The notes under the pieces: generated by a model
What the model saw: the letters and a program-made list of their open reading frames with translations, nothing else
What the model was told of the DNA's origin: nothing
Databases searched by the model: none
Shown: in pieces, positions 52,994 to 62,373 of the stretch
Numbering within the stretch: the stretch's first letter is position 1
Layout of the letters: the number at the start of each line of letters is the position of its first letter
Position numbers and translations under genes: made by a program
Origin: CBDCVO01 sp965223085
GTDB lineage: Bacteria > Pseudomonadota > Gammaproteobacteria > Ga0077536
Length of the DNA: 64,000 bases
Reading direction: 5' to 3'
Assembly: GCA_965223085.1 (NCBI GenBank)
Contig: OZ244981.1
Coordinates: 1,488,001 to 1,552,000, forward strand

Positions 52994-54145
52994 ATGTTGA
53001 TCGTAAAGCACCATCTCCGCGCGCCTCAAACAGGTTTGACTCTAATCGAACTCATGGTCGCGATGACTTTAGGTTTGATCATTATGGGCGCTGCGGTACA
53101 GGTTTTCTCCGCGAACAAAAAGTCTTATCGCCTCAATTCCGCCCTCGCACGGGTGCAGGAAAATGGTCGTTTTGCTATGCAAAGCATGGCACGCGATATC
53201 CGTATGGCAGGCTACGTCGGCTGTCGTAGCCGCGTGCAATTCGCGGTAAACAACGTTGCCAACGGTACGCCCCCAAACGTTGACCTTGCCGAAGCGCTCG
53301 AGGGTTTCGACAGTGGCGCGGGTTGGGGTTTGAGCAGTACCTCCTTGGTCGACACTGAAGGTAATAGCTTGACGCCATGTGACGCCACGGCGGGCGCGTC
53401 TGCGACCTGTCAGGTCAGCGACATTGTTCGCCTTGGTCGTGGCTCGGAATTTTTCAGTGCTTTGACGACCAATATGGCGTCGCCGTCCGACACCTTGGCG
53501 CTGCGCCGCGCGGATTTCGATCGCTTTGACCCGCCGGTCGCAGTTAACGGTAACGCACCCACACAAGAAGACTTGATGCTGATTACGAACTGTTTGAACG
53601 CAGATGTATTTCGAGTAAGCGCAGTTTCTCACGCTTCCGGGGCGACGACGATTACACCAAATGCTGCGCTAGGCGCCGCGTATTTGGGCGGCGGTGCCGC
53701 TCAAGGTGCGCAGCTGATGTCGCTCGTGGCGGCCACCTACTTTATCGCTGACGATGGTGGCGACCGAGATGGTGACGGTAATCCCGATCCGATCTCCGCG
53801 CTTTATCGTCTCGGTGTTACCGACGGCGGCGCGGTGCCCCCCGCTGTGCGTATCGCTGAAGGTGTGGAAATGATGCGCGTCACTTACGGTGTCAATACTA
53901 CCGGTGATGAATTTGCCGATGATTATGTCACTGCCGCGCAAGTAAACGCCTCGACAACTTATGAATGGTCGGACGTCGTCAGCGTGCGTTTTACCCTTCT
54001 GATTAAGAGTACTGAAGACTTTGTTACCGATGTGCCAACGCCGGTGACTTTTGGCGCGACGACCATTAACGGCGGTAGTAACGCAGACCGCCGCTTACGT
54101 TTGCTGTTCAGTCAAACGGTTGGTTTGCGTAATCGCGTGCCCTAA
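52994..54145 (+). CDS. pilW: Type IV pilus minor pilin PilW
   Basis: At 383 residues, it has the long PilW layout: a prepilin leader with TG|LTLIELMVAMTLG, then an extended C-terminal domain with several cysteines. A good ribosome site (GGGAGG, just before 52985) supports ATG 52994. It lies between pilV and pilX, as in Pseudomonas. The D/N-rich DGGDRDGDGNPDP segment near residue 255 resembles a calcium-binding loop. Confidence 0.88.
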   Translation: MLIVKHHLRAPQTGLTLIELMVAMTLGLIIMGAAVQVFSANKKSYRLNSALARVQENGRFAMQSMARDIRMAGYVGCRSRVQFAVNNVANGTPPNVDLAEALEGFDSGAGWGLSSTSLVDTEGNSLTPCDATAGASATCQVSDIVRLGRGSEFFSALTTNMASPSDTLALRRADFDRFDPPVAVNGNAPTQEDLMLITNCLNADVFRVSAVSHASGATTITPNAALGAAYLGGGAAQGAQLMSLVAATYFIADDGGDRDGDGNPDPISALYRLGVTDGGAVPPAVRIAEGVEMMRVTYGVNTTGDEFADDYVTAAQVNASTTYEWSDVVSVRFTLLIKSTEDFVTDVPTPVTFGATTINGGSNADRRLRLLFSQTVGLRNRVP

Positions 54146-54156
54146 AGGAGAACGTG

Positions 54157-54684
54157 ATGCAGTTCGGCAAACACAATTTTCACTGCGATCAAACCGGTGC
54201 GGCCTTAGTCGTTGCTTTGATCATGTTGCTCATCATGACCTTGCTCGGTGTTTCCACTATTGATACTACGGTGACGGAAGAAAAAATGGCCGGCCAATAT
54301 CGCAATCGCCAACTTTCTTTCGAAGCGGCGGAAGCGGCGTTGCGCGAAGGTGAAGCGACGGCCATCGCTTTCCCTGTTTACGAGCCTACGGATGGTTCAA
54401 CTGGGCTCCATTTACCGCCGACGAGCGGCGATCCGGTATGGGAGGCTAGTGGGACGACGTGGTTGTCGGCGACGACGAGTCTGCCCGGTGTGACTTTGGC
54501 ACAGGCACCTGCGTATACGACCGAATATATTGCCTATGTACCGCGCGATCCATTTTGCGGCATCAGTAACGAATCTGCGCAACAAGATTGTGGGCGTTAC
54601 GCCTACCGCGTAAGTGCGCGCGGCTGGGGCGGCAATACTGTTGCGCGGTCGACCGTGCAGTCCACCGTGATTACGCGAAAATGA
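54157..54684 (+). CDS. pilX: Type IV pilus assembly protein PilX
   Basis: The 175-residue protein has the PilX N-terminus: TG|AALVVALIMLLIMTLLGV followed by EEKMAGQYRNRQLSFEAAEAAL, which is very characteristic. An AAAGGAG ribosome site (54144-54150) favours ATG 54157 over the adjacent GTG 54154. It is part of the minor pilin complex with PilY1. Confidence 0.92.
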   Translation: MQFGKHNFHCDQTGAALVVALIMLLIMTLLGVSTIDTTVTEEKMAGQYRNRQLSFEAAEAALREGEATAIAFPVYEPTDGSTGLHLPPTSGDPVWEASGTTWLSATTSLPGVTLAQAPAYTTEYIAYVPRDPFCGISNESAQQDCGRYAYRVSARGWGGNTVARSTVQSTVITRK

Positions 54685-54731
54685 TCGATCGCTCCCAGTT
54701 CGAGTTACTAGTTATTAGAGAGTGAAGCGCT

Positions 54732-57700
54732 ATGAATGGAATGAAATGCGGGAAATTACTGGAGCGCCTTGCGCGTGGAACCTTCGTGGGGGCATTGATC
54801 GCCACGTGGACCAGCGTTGGGGCCACTCTAGTCATTCCCAAACGTCCGATATTTCTCGCCAACGACGTGCAAGCAAATATTTTTTTCGCGCTCGACGATT
54901 CGGGGTCGATGAATTGGGAAGTCCTTAAATCTGATGCCGCGACAAAAATACATACCGCTGCACCGAATAGCGGTAGTCTCGATTACTCACCAAATGATAC
55001 GACTGAGGATCGCGAATGGTGTGTCGAGTACAATGTGTTAGCTTACAATCCGAGTGTTACTTATACGCCGTGGACCGGTGTCGACGAAGCGGGCAATGCC
55101 TATACGGATCAATCTATCTCTGCGGCGCTGGTCGATCCCTATGATGCCGACGGTTCTACCCGGAATTTATTGAACGCAGACTCGACGGGATATGCGGTCG
55201 GTTATGGGCTGTGGGTCGATGGCGATGGCAGCAATCCAGCCGACGGTGAATATCAAGACGGCGAGTGCCCAACGTTACCTAGCAGTGGTTCAGGTTATAC
55301 AACGCGTGCGGCGGCGGTCACGGATCCTCGTTGGATTTTTGTCGATACTTTAAGCGCCACGGAACAGACGAATTTTGCGAATTGGTATTCGTACTACCGT
55401 AAGCGCGAATATGTCTTGAAACGCGCGGTGTCGGATTTGGTGCAGAGCTCCGATCAACGCATGGGTTTGGCGACTTTGCATAACAACAATTCTGTCGGCA
55501 CACCGGTTACCGACATGCAGCAACAGGCGAACAAAGATGCCCTGCTCAAAGAGCTGTTTCGCATTGACTCCTCGGGCCTAACGCCACTGCGCGCCTTATT
55601 GCGCAATACGGGCCGCTATTTCGACCAAACAGACAGCCTCTCCCATGCCGCCCTGGGTTTCTCTAATGCTTCGCCTATTCTCGATGCGGCACGGGGCGGT
55701 GAATGTCAGCAGAACTTCGCGATTTTGTTTTCCGACGGTTATTGGAACGGGAGTAGCCCTAGCGTGGGCAACATGGACGGCGATAATTCGAGTGCCTGGG
55801 ATGGTGGTCCTCATGCTGATAATTATCATGACACGCTCGCGGATGTGGCCATGAAGTACTACGAGAAGGACTTATCCAGTCTTGCCGATAAGGTGCCCGT
55901 GATACCCAACGTCGATGACAACGATGCCCAACACCTCGTAACCTATGCCGTGTCGTTCGGCTTAAAAGGCACTTTAACCACGGTGCCGGCTGATCATGAT
56001 CCCGCGACCCCGCCGCCGCCGTGGCCGCTACCGACAGCGAACGCGGCAACGACCACCGACGACATGTGGCACGCGGCATTTAATGCGCGCGGTTTGTTTT
56101 TATCGGGACAAAATCCGCAGCAGCTGATCGATACGATGGCTGCCGCGCTCGCCGAGATCAGCTCGCGCAGTGGTTCCGCGTCAGCGGTGGCGGCGACTTC
56201 TCAGTCCGTGCAAGTCGGTACCTTGCTATTCCAAGGTCGTTTTGATACCGATAATTGGCACGGCGATCTTCATGCGATTGAGTTTCTGACTGACGGTTCT
56301 TTTGGGAGCACAGTGTGGAAAGCCGCGGAGCATATTCCTGCGGCCGCGGGCCGCAACATCGTTACCTGGGTGAATAACGGCACTGTCACGGGCGCAGAAT
56401 TCCAATGGGGCAATCTTACCGCTGCACAGCAGTCGCAAGTCGGCAGTCAAAAAGTGCTTAACTATATTCGCGGCGACCGTAGCGGTGAGCAGAAGAACGG
56501 GGGCACGTTGCGCGATCGAACCTCGTTGTTAGGGGATATTATTTATTCGTCACCGATCGGTGTCACTAAACACGTAGCGAAGCCGCCTTACGCGTTTTTC
56601 CCGGGTGCTGAAGGTGGCAGTTATCCGGCTTATTTACGTGCCCGCGACGCGACCCAAGGGGTTGTCTTTGTCGGCGCCAACGACGGCATGCTGCATGGTT
56701 TCGATACCGCGAGCGGTGCCGAAGTTTTTGCTTATGTGCCGCAGGCGGTGTTCCCTAAGCTGGCCTCATTGTCGGATCCGAATTATCAACATGATTTCTA
56801 TGTCGATGGTGCGCTGGCATCCGCGGACGCTTATGTTTCGGGAAGTTGGAAGCGCATGCTGGTTGGCTCCCTGGGACGTGGTGGTAGGGTGGTGTTCGCT
56901 TTGGATGTTTCTACCCCAGGGTCCATGGATGAGAGCGATGTCGAATGGGAAATGACCCACGCTGAACTCGGCTTAGTACTGGGGCGCATTCAAATCGTGC
57001 GCTTGCGCGACGGCAAATGGTATGCAGTGACGGGTAACGGCTATAACAGTACTAGCGAACGCGCTCAATTATTTTTCATCGATCTTGCCGATGGCTCGGT
57101 GGACAAAGTGATCGACACCGGTGTCGGTAGTAGCGCCGCCCCCAACGGTTTATCGACGCCGGCATTGGTCGACACCAACTATGATTTCATTTACGACTAC
57201 GCCTACGCTGGTGACCTCCAAGGTAACTTATGGAAATTCGACCTCACCGGCAACACCGCAAGCAGTTGGTCGCTGGCCTTAAGCGGGACGCCGTTGTATA
57301 CCGCGCTCGATACGGACGGCAATCCGCAAGCGATCACGGCGAGACCCACGATAATTCCGCATTCCGACAGCGGCTATATAGCCTTGTTTGGGAGCGGCCG
57401 ATATTTCGCCGACGGTGACAATATCGTACCGGCGGCAAACGCGCCCGTTGATACGTTCTATGCGATACGTGACAGCGGCAACCCGGTGCCATCGGTTGGC
57501 TCGCGGGCGGCGCCCGGATCAGGCTCTCAACCAGCTACCGTACTGCAACCGCAAGAAATCGTCAGTGTCGATAATGTAACGTACTCGAACGGCAGCACTA
57601 GCCACACGGAAACGGTTCGTACCGTCTCAACGAATGCAGTGAATTATGTTTCGCAGCACGGGTGGTATTTCGACTTGGTAGAGCCGGCGCATGGCCGCAA

Positions 57701-58109
57701 GGGCGAGCGCGTCATTACGACGGCGTTTGCATGGTTGCTAAACGACGTGCCGATCGTAAGGTTCGGGACATTCGAACCTGTGCCGGGGTGTGAAACGGCC
57801 ACCGGCGTGACGTGGGTTTATACCTTGAATGCCGAATCCGGCTCTGAACTTGGCTTCGCGACGGCCGATATCAATGGTGACGGCATCGTCGACGCCGCTG
57901 ACGGCGGTACCGATTCCTCGGGTAATGTGCATTATGCCGGTGGACGGCGCGGATTTGGTCCGGTCATCGCCGACTTTGGCTTCTTTGGCACTGCCGACGG
58001 TAAGCACGGCCACGTCGTCGGTAGCAGTTTAGATGGCGGTGTCGAGAGCGAAAAGCTTTTGATAAACAGCGTTACGCTCGGGCGCCAATCCTGGCGTCAG
58101 ATCGAATAA
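54732..58109 (+). CDS. pilY1: Type IV pilus adhesin / tip protein PilY1
   Basis: The 1125-residue exported protein has a signal peptide-like N-terminus, then a VWA-like region beginning with LDDSGSMNWE (about residue 55) and a C-terminal PilC-type beta-propeller (about residues 600-1000). A calcium loop appears as DTNYDFIYDYAYAGDL, and the last part has dockerin-like D/N repeats (TADINGDGIVDAADGG). PilY1 sits at the pilus tip, acts in adhesion, and with calcium controls retraction. Surface sensing is a known Pseudomonas role. Two in-frame ATGs (54732, 54744) are close. Confidence 0.9.
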   Translation: MNGMKCGKLLERLARGTFVGALIATWTSVGATLVIPKRPIFLANDVQANIFFALDDSGSMNWEVLKSDAATKIHTAAPNSGSLDYSPNDTTEDREWCVEYNVLAYNPSVTYTPWTGVDEAGNAYTDQSISAALVDPYDADGSTRNLLNADSTGYAVGYGLWVDGDGSNPADGEYQDGECPTLPSSGSGYTTRAAAVTDPRWIFVDTLSATEQTNFANWYSYYRKREYVLKRAVSDLVQSSDQRMGLATLHNNNSVGTPVTDMQQQANKDALLKELFRIDSSGLTPLRALLRNTGRYFDQTDSLSHAALGFSNASPILDAARGGECQQNFAILFSDGYWNGSSPSVGNMDGDNSSAWDGGPHADNYHDTLADVAMKYYEKDLSSLADKVPVIPNVDDNDAQHLVTYAVSFGLKGTLTTVPADHDPATPPPPWPLPTANAATTTDDMWHAAFNARGLFLSGQNPQQLIDTMAAALAEISSRSGSASAVAATSQSVQVGTLLFQGRFDTDNWHGDLHAIEFLTDGSFGSTVWKAAEHIPAAAGRNIVTWVNNGTVTGAEFQWGNLTAAQQSQVGSQKVLNYIRGDRSGEQKNGGTLRDRTSLLGDIIYSSPIGVTKHVAKPPYAFFPGAEGGSYPAYLRARDATQGVVFVGANDGMLHGFDTASGAEVFAYVPQAVFPKLASLSDPNYQHDFYVDGALASADAYVSGSWKRMLVGSLGRGGRVVFALDVSTPGSMDESDVEWEMTHAELGLVLGRIQIVRLRDGKWYAVTGNGYNSTSERAQLFFIDLADGSVDKVIDTGVGSSAAPNGLSTPALVDTNYDFIYDYAYAGDLQGNLWKFDLTGNTASSWSLALSGTPLYTALDTDGNPQAITARPTIIPHSDSGYIALFGSGRYFADGDNIVPAANAPVDTFYAIRDSGNPVPSVGSRAAPGSGSQPATVLQPQEIVSVDNVTYSNGSTSHTETVRTVSTNAVNYVSQHGWYFDLVEPAHGRKGERVITTAFAWLLNDVPIVRFGTFEPVPGCETATGVTWVYTLNAESGSELGFATADINGDGIVDAADGGTDSSGNVHYAGGRRGFGPVIADFGFFGTADGKHGHVVGSSLDGGVESEKLLINSVTLGRQSWRQIE

Positions 58110-58136
58110 GTGCAATCAAATGGAGTGCGACAGAAA

Positions 58137-58484
58137 GTGAAATCGATTAGGTCAAAAAAAATTGGCGTCATCGCCCTGGTGGTCGCATTGCTCGCCCCCG
58201 GCGCGTTTGCGAACGGCCTTTCATTCAAACGCTTCGGCACGTTTCATGGGGCCTCGGAGCATGGCGATTGGCTCGTTATCGAAGACGAGCGCTACTGGGT
58301 AGGTTCCGACTTGAGGGTAACGTTCCTAAGCGGCTTAACAACGCGTGATCCGGCGGATATTAAAGTAGGTACGATAGTTGTTTTCGACGGCAAAATACGC
58401 GATGGCAAAGCTTACGCGATCAACCTACGCGAAGTCGCAAGTATGCCGCAAGAGGACGATCCAGAAACCGGGGTACAGCGATGA
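58137..58484 (+). CDS. Small exported protein in the PilY2 position
   Basis: This 115-residue protein sits between pilY1 and pilE, exactly where Pseudomonas has PilY2, and has the same length. A signal peptide ends near AFANG (about residue 26), followed by a short beta-rich domain (GDWLVIEDERYWVGSDLRVTF). GTG 58137 follows GGAG at a spacing of 11; the frame is also open from a GTG at 58110. Sequence identity to PilY2 cannot be judged without a search. Overlaps pilE by 4 bases. Confidence 0.7.
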   Translation: MKSIRSKKIGVIALVVALLAPGAFANGLSFKRFGTFHGASEHGDWLVIEDERYWVGSDLRVTFLSGLTTRDPADIKVGTIVVFDGKIRDGKAYAINLREVASMPQEDDPETGVQR

Positions 58485-58963
58485 TTAAGCAGCGGTATTC
58501 ACGGCGAGAAAGCGGTATAACGCTCATCGAGCTAATGATTGTGATTGTCATCGTCGGCATTATTGCCGCGATTGCTTACCCGAGCTATTTTCAATATAGC
58601 CTACGCACCAAGCGTGCGAATGCAATCGCTGACCTACTCGAAATGACGCATATTCTCGAACGTGAGTTTACCGCTACGGGGCGCTACGACGATGCTGGCA
58701 ATGCCGGCAATTTGCGCGCCGGCGTGCAAATGATCGATCAATCGCCACAATCTGGTAGCGCTGCATACAATATAAGTTTTGTCGCAAACTCACTAAATAG
58801 CACCCAGTTCATCTTGCAAGCGGCACCCACAGGTAGTCAAACCAAGGATACCGATTGCGGCACTATAGGTGTGAACGCTCAGGGTGTGCGCTGCATACTC
58901 GGGGGTAGCAAGTGCGATAATGGTTCAGCCGCTGCAGCAGCGGCTGTTGCGGAGTGCTTCTAA
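58481..58963 (+). CDS. pilE: Type IV pilin PilE-like minor pilin
   Basis: The 160-residue prepilin has leader cleavage at SG|ITLIELMIVIVIVGIIAAIA, the pilin N-terminal helix, then a PilE-type domain with four cysteines in the second half (DTDCGTIG, GVRCILGG, SKCDNG and a final ECF). In Pseudomonas, PilE is a minor pilin of the tip complex. The ATGA overlap with the preceding gene indicates one operon. Confidence 0.9.
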   Translation: MIKQRYSRRESGITLIELMIVIVIVGIIAAIAYPSYFQYSLRTKRANAIADLLEMTHILEREFTATGRYDDAGNAGNLRAGVQMIDQSPQSGSAAYNISFVANSLNSTQFILQAAPTGSQTKDTDCGTIGVNAQGVRCILGGSKCDNGSAAAAAAVAECF

Positions 58964-58965
58964 CA

Positions 58966-59412
58966 ATGAAAATGGTCTTTTGCACGCTCGCACTAATGCT
59001 ATGCGTCGTGATGCTAACTGCGACGGCGGGGCCGGTCTATAGGTGGACCGATGAGCACGGCAACGTGCATTTCAGCAGCCAACGGCCGCCGGGCGTGACG
59101 AGTGAAAAAGTGCGGGTTAAAACGAGCAAAATGGATCCGCAGGCACAAAAGCAACTCGAAGTCCTGAAAACCGCGAACGACGAAGCGCGCAAAGCGCGTC
59201 TCGAACGCGCCGCCGAAAAAAACAAGCTCGCGGCTGAAGCGACGGCGCAACGAGAGCGTTGCATGCGCGCCCGCGCGCAGTTAGAAAACTTAACCACTAC
59301 GACACGCGTCTACAAAACCGACGACGCGGGTAGGCGCGTTAAAGTTGGCGAAGAAGTACGCCAAGAGAACATCAAAAAAACCCGCGAAGCGGTGGCAAAA
59401 TACTGCGCCTAG
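58966..59412 (+). CDS. DUF4124 domain protein, exported
   Basis: The 148-residue protein has a signal peptide (residues 1-20) followed by the DUF4124 motif VYRWTDEHGNVHFSSQRPPG and a charged, coiled-coil-like region rich in Ala/Arg/Glu/Lys. The function is unknown; such proteins are common in gammaproteobacterial envelopes. ATG 58966 follows a GGAG ribosome site located in the end of pilE and is preferred over an in-frame start at 58954. Confidence 0.85.
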   Translation: MKMVFCTLALMLCVVMLTATAGPVYRWTDEHGNVHFSSQRPPGVTSEKVRVKTSKMDPQAQKQLEVLKTANDEARKARLERAAEKNKLAAEATAQRERCMRARAQLENLTTTTRVYKTDDAGRRVKVGEEVRQENIKKTREAVAKYCA

Positions 59413-59515
59413 CGTCAACACTACGGACGATGTAGGGGGCAACGCAGCTAAGGTTTTCTCCTAAGTCCGACAGACCGCTAGCCTGGATTCGGGATAGGGA
59501 TCGTCGAGGGCGCGG

Positions 59516-60148
59516 CTAGTTGTCTGAATTTTCCTTTGCGACTAAATCTTCAGCGACTTTAATCATCGCGTCGTAGCCACCCGCCGACGTCGGCGACGTG
59601 CGATATTTGCCGTTGACGATCAACGATGGTACGCCGTCTATACCGTAATCCCTGGTTGCTTTGATGGCTTGGCGAACTTTGCGGTCGACGCCAAAAGAAC
59701 GAAATGCTGCGCGAAACTCGGCCTCGTTTATGCCCTGGCTCGCGGCGAACTTGATCAGTGCTTCATCGTCCACTAGGCGCCGCCGCTCTTCATGCAACGC
59801 GCGAAATAAGGGTTCATGCAATTGTTCGAGCACACCGATCGCTTCGGCGGCATAATATGCCCGCGCATGCACGAGCCAGTTTTTGGCAAAAATAGCCGGC
59901 GCACGTCGAAACGTCATGTTGTCGGGTTTGTTGTTCTGTAGCCATTCTTTTAGATGCGGTTCAAAGGCATAGCAGTGCGGGCACCCATACCAGAATAGTT
60001 CCAGCACTTCGACCGTATCGCCGCTTTGCGTTACCTGCGCTGGTCGAATGCGTTCGTAGTGTTCGCCAGCAGTAAATTTTTGTTCTGCACTTGCCGCACA
60101 GGCACCGAAGAGGAGCGCCAGCAGGGTGATAAGGTGTGGCCGTTTCAT
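59516..60148 (-). CDS. dsbA: Periplasmic thiol:disulfide oxidoreductase DsbA
   Basis: DsbA introduces disulfides into exported proteins. The 210-residue protein has a signal peptide ending near ASAEQ (about residue 22), then a thioredoxin fold with WYGCPHC (Cys56-Pro-His-Cys59), the DsbA-type active site. The GVPSLIVNGKY segment holds the cis-proline. The 200 bases upstream to the cytochrome gene contain no clear gene. Confidence 0.95.
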   Translation of the reverse strand: MKRPHLITLLALLFGACAASAEQKFTAGEHYERIRPAQVTQSGDTVEVLELFWYGCPHCYAFEPHLKEWLQNNKPDNMTFRRAPAIFAKNWLVHARAYYAAEAIGVLEQLHEPLFRALHEERRRLVDDEALIKFAASQGINEAEFRAAFRSFGVDRKVRQAIKATRDYGIDGVPSLIVNGKYRTSPTSAGGYDAMIKVAEDLVAKENSDN

Positions 60149-60348
60149 ATTAGGAATTCCAGTTCGAACTGCTCTCGATTAAGGCTAATGCGTGGCCTAA
60201 AGGTTCCCCTAACGCGTTACCCCGGAGCCGCTCGGAAATACTACTGTGGAGGCCGCCTGCACGGTCGCGTGCCCGTGTGCTCCTCGCCGACTGCGCGGCC
60301 GCTTGCAGCCGACTTTCCTCGTGAGGGTTTTCAAGTGGCTCCTAGGGC

Positions 60349-60984
60349 TTAATGAAGCGCGGAAATAAATTTCGCGACCGATTCGATTTCCGCTTCGCTC
60401 ATGCGCGCGGCGATCGTGCGCATCATAGCATTGGGATCCGTGGTGCGCGTGCCGTCGCGATAGGCGCGCAGTTGCAATGCGGTATAGGTCGCGTGTTGGC
60501 CGCTTAGCGCCGGGTAGTTTGCCGCTGGATTGCCAGCACCGCTAGGGCTATGGCACGCCATGCAGGCAGGTACCCCGGATTCCTTATTGCCACCCCGATA
60601 AAGCGCTTCGCCGAGTGTGATGTCTGCCACGTCAGCGCTGCCGATTTGCGGCGCACCTGCGGCGTAGTAGGCGGCGATATCTTGCATATCTTCATCGCTC
60701 AGCGGCGCGACCATCGCATTCATATTGGGATTCGTGCGTGCTCCGCTGTTAAACGCCTGCAATTGCGTGAACGTGTATTGAGCATGTTGGCCGGCGAGCT
60801 TGGGCCACTCCGGATTAACGCTGTTACCGTCGGGACCGTGACAGGCGCCGCAGGCCTGTGCTTTCGCCGCACCATCACCGGCAAAGCATAGTGGCACCCC
60901 GATTATGGTAACCCCAAGTAGGGCACCCAAAACCATCTCCAGCCACCATCTTCGCGCAAAGATCATTGTTCCTCGACCCATCAC
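60349..60984 (-). CDS. Cytochrome c4
   Basis: The 211-residue diheme protein has a signal peptide (to about residue 35), then two cytochrome c domains with CGACH and CMACH. Axial methionines are likely in TNPNMNAM and NAMMRTIAARM. The duplicated layout and the GPDGNS / PSGAGN segments match cytochrome c4, an electron donor to terminal oxidases. dsbA is next, in the same order as in many pseudomonads and thiobacilli (engB-c4-dsbA). Two further in-frame starts lie a few codons later. Confidence 0.92.
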   Translation of the reverse strand: MMGRGTMIFARRWWLEMVLGALLGVTIIGVPLCFAGDGAAKAQACGACHGPDGNSVNPEWPKLAGQHAQYTFTQLQAFNSGARTNPNMNAMVAPLSDEDMQDIAAYYAAGAPQIGSADVADITLGEALYRGGNKESGVPACMACHSPSGAGNPAANYPALSGQHATYTALQLRAYRDGTRTTDPNAMMRTIAARMSEAEIESVAKFISALH

Positions 60985-61031
60985 TCTATAGACTCCCGTA
61001 ACGAGTTTTCATTATATAACGTGCGCGTAGC

Positions 61032-61646
61032 GTGTGCCCAAATCCTACTGCGGTAGACTTCAGAAGTGTCGAATACCTTCTAAGCGCGCATCAACTTCGC
61101 CAGTTGCCGCCCGACACGGGTCGGGAGGTCGCCTTTGTGGGGCGCTCCAACGCTGGGAAGTCCAGCATTATCAACGCGCTGTGTCAGCAGCGCATCGCGC
61201 GCACCAGCCGCACACCGGGTCGCACCCAACAGCTGGTAGTTTTCGATTTAGGCAACGACCATCGCCTCGTTGATCTGCCGGGCTTTGGTTACGCAAAAGT
61301 TGGCCGCGAAATGCAGCAACATTGGGAGCGCGTTCTAGCGCGTTATTTGGAAACGCGGCATGCCTTGCGCGGCTTGGTGCTGGTAACCGATATTCGACAT
61401 GTGCTGCGCCCCGTGGAGCGCCAGATCGCGCACTATTGTGCGGTATCGCCCGATCTGCGTTTGCTGATCGTTCTCAACAAAAGCGATAAAGTCTCGCGCC
61501 AAGCGATGCACTCGGCGTGCAAACAATGGCGCGCAGCGGCGGCGGAAGCGGCGTGGCGTTTGGAACTTGTCGCCTGCTCGACGGCGAGCGGCGCTGGGAT
61601 CGAGACGCTGGCGGACATGCTGCGTGAGTGGTTTAGCCAGCCTTGA
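61032..61646 (+). CDS. engB: Ribosome biogenesis GTPase EngB (YihA/YsxC)
   Basis: EngB assists large-subunit assembly. The 204-residue GTPase has G1 GRSNAGKSS, the TPGRTQ switch, G3 VDLPGFGYAKV, and G4 NKSDK. The start is GTG 61032, just 47 bases from the divergent cytochrome c4 gene; TATAAC near 61015-61020 may be part of its promoter, but a good -35 is lacking. A strong terminator follows at 61699. Confidence 0.95.
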   Translation: MCPNPTAVDFRSVEYLLSAHQLRQLPPDTGREVAFVGRSNAGKSSIINALCQQRIARTSRTPGRTQQLVVFDLGNDHRLVDLPGFGYAKVGREMQQHWERVLARYLETRHALRGLVLVTDIRHVLRPVERQIAHYCAVSPDLRLLIVLNKSDKVSRQAMHSACKQWRAAAAEAAWRLELVACSTASGAGIETLADMLREWFSQP

Positions 61647-61698
61647 ACCTTGAATGCCGTCCCACTGAGGATTCTAGCTTGAAAGGGCGCAGCATAAG

Positions 61699-61738
61699 AA
61701 AAGGCCCCGGTGAAATTGGGGGAAACCGGGGCCTTTTT
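61699..61738. terminator. Strong intrinsic terminator, usable from both strands
   Basis: AAAAGGCCCCGG (61699-61710) and CCGGGGCCTTTTT (61726-61738) form a perfect GC-rich stem with an A-run on the left and a T-run on the right. It ends engB transcription. On the minus strand the A-run becomes a T-run, so it would also end transcripts coming from the right, including the possible small RNA next to it. Confidence 0.92.
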
Positions 61739-61739
61739 A

Positions 61740-61815
61740 AGATTGCCCGGGATGGGGAAGCCCGGGTTAGCTCCGTCCCGGGAGGGTAACGGAGACGTTC
61801 ATGGGAACGTATCGA
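61740..61815 (-). ncRNA. Candidate structured small RNA (three hairpins before the terminator)
   Basis: Right of the terminator lie three consecutive perfect hairpin stems: CCCGGG/CCCGGG (61746-61766), CTCCGT/ACGGAG (61771-61794) and ACGTTC/GAACGT around ATGG (61795-61810). Read on the minus strand they end in the terminator, the layout of a bacterial small RNA. No gene occupies the span. I recognise no known RNA family, the promoter is not clear, and the strand is inferred only from the terminator. Confidence 0.4.
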
Positions 61816-62028
61816 TATAGACACAGCACGCGGCCAAAGGTTCAATTCTTATCGCCGCCCCTTAGTGGTACCCAAAGAAAGGCTATAATTTATTGAAATA
61901 AAAGAAATTCTACAGAACTCTGCAGGACGTTATGGGCCTTTTCCGACGCGCGACCATCGACCGGTCAGCAATCGCTTTATATCAACTAAGTGGCGCAGCC
62001 GCAGCGAGCGCCTCTCGCAATACCCGGG

Positions 62029-62247
62029 CTAATCGGCTTTGTCTTGGATCCCGTATTTGCGTCGGAATTTGTCCACCCGGCCAGCCGTGTCGACAATTTT
62101 TTGCTGCCCGGTATAGAACGGGTGGCAAGCCGAGCACACGTCTAAGGTGAGCTGTTCGTCGGCGAGCGTCGAACGGGTTGTGAAACTATTGCCGCAACTG
62201 CATACGACTTTCAGATCTTTGTAGCTCGGGTGAATGTCCGCTTTCAT
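62029..62247 (-). CDS. rpmE: 50S ribosomal protein L31
   Basis: The 72-residue protein is the zinc-binding (C+) form of L31: MKADIHPSYKDLKVVCSCGN at the start and DVCSACHPFYTGQQ later, giving the Cys16, Cys18, Cys38, Cys41 set. The zinc-free RpmE2 paralogue lacks these. It reads on the minus strand toward the structured region and terminator at 61.7 kb. Confidence 0.97.
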   Translation of the reverse strand: MKADIHPSYKDLKVVCSCGNSFTTRSTLADEQLTLDVCSACHPFYTGQQKIVDTAGRVDKFRRKYGIQDKAD

Positions 62248-62373
62248 CGCTTCTCCAGCCGTCAGGCGCGGGCCATGGGAGGCGCAGGATTCTAGGCCCC
62301 GACACCCCCTATTGCAAGCACCAGCCGGAATATTGCACGACGCGCGCTACGTCGGCCTAAATCCGAGACACTG

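Noticed and set aside
61840..61856. GGTTCAATTC resembling a tRNA T-loop
   Set aside because: No pairing arm, anticodon stem or acceptor stem can be folded around it.
61932..62150. A plus-strand frame preceded by TATAAT (61884-61889)
   Set aside because: The -35 region is poor, there is no ribosome site, and the frame runs antisense into rpmE.
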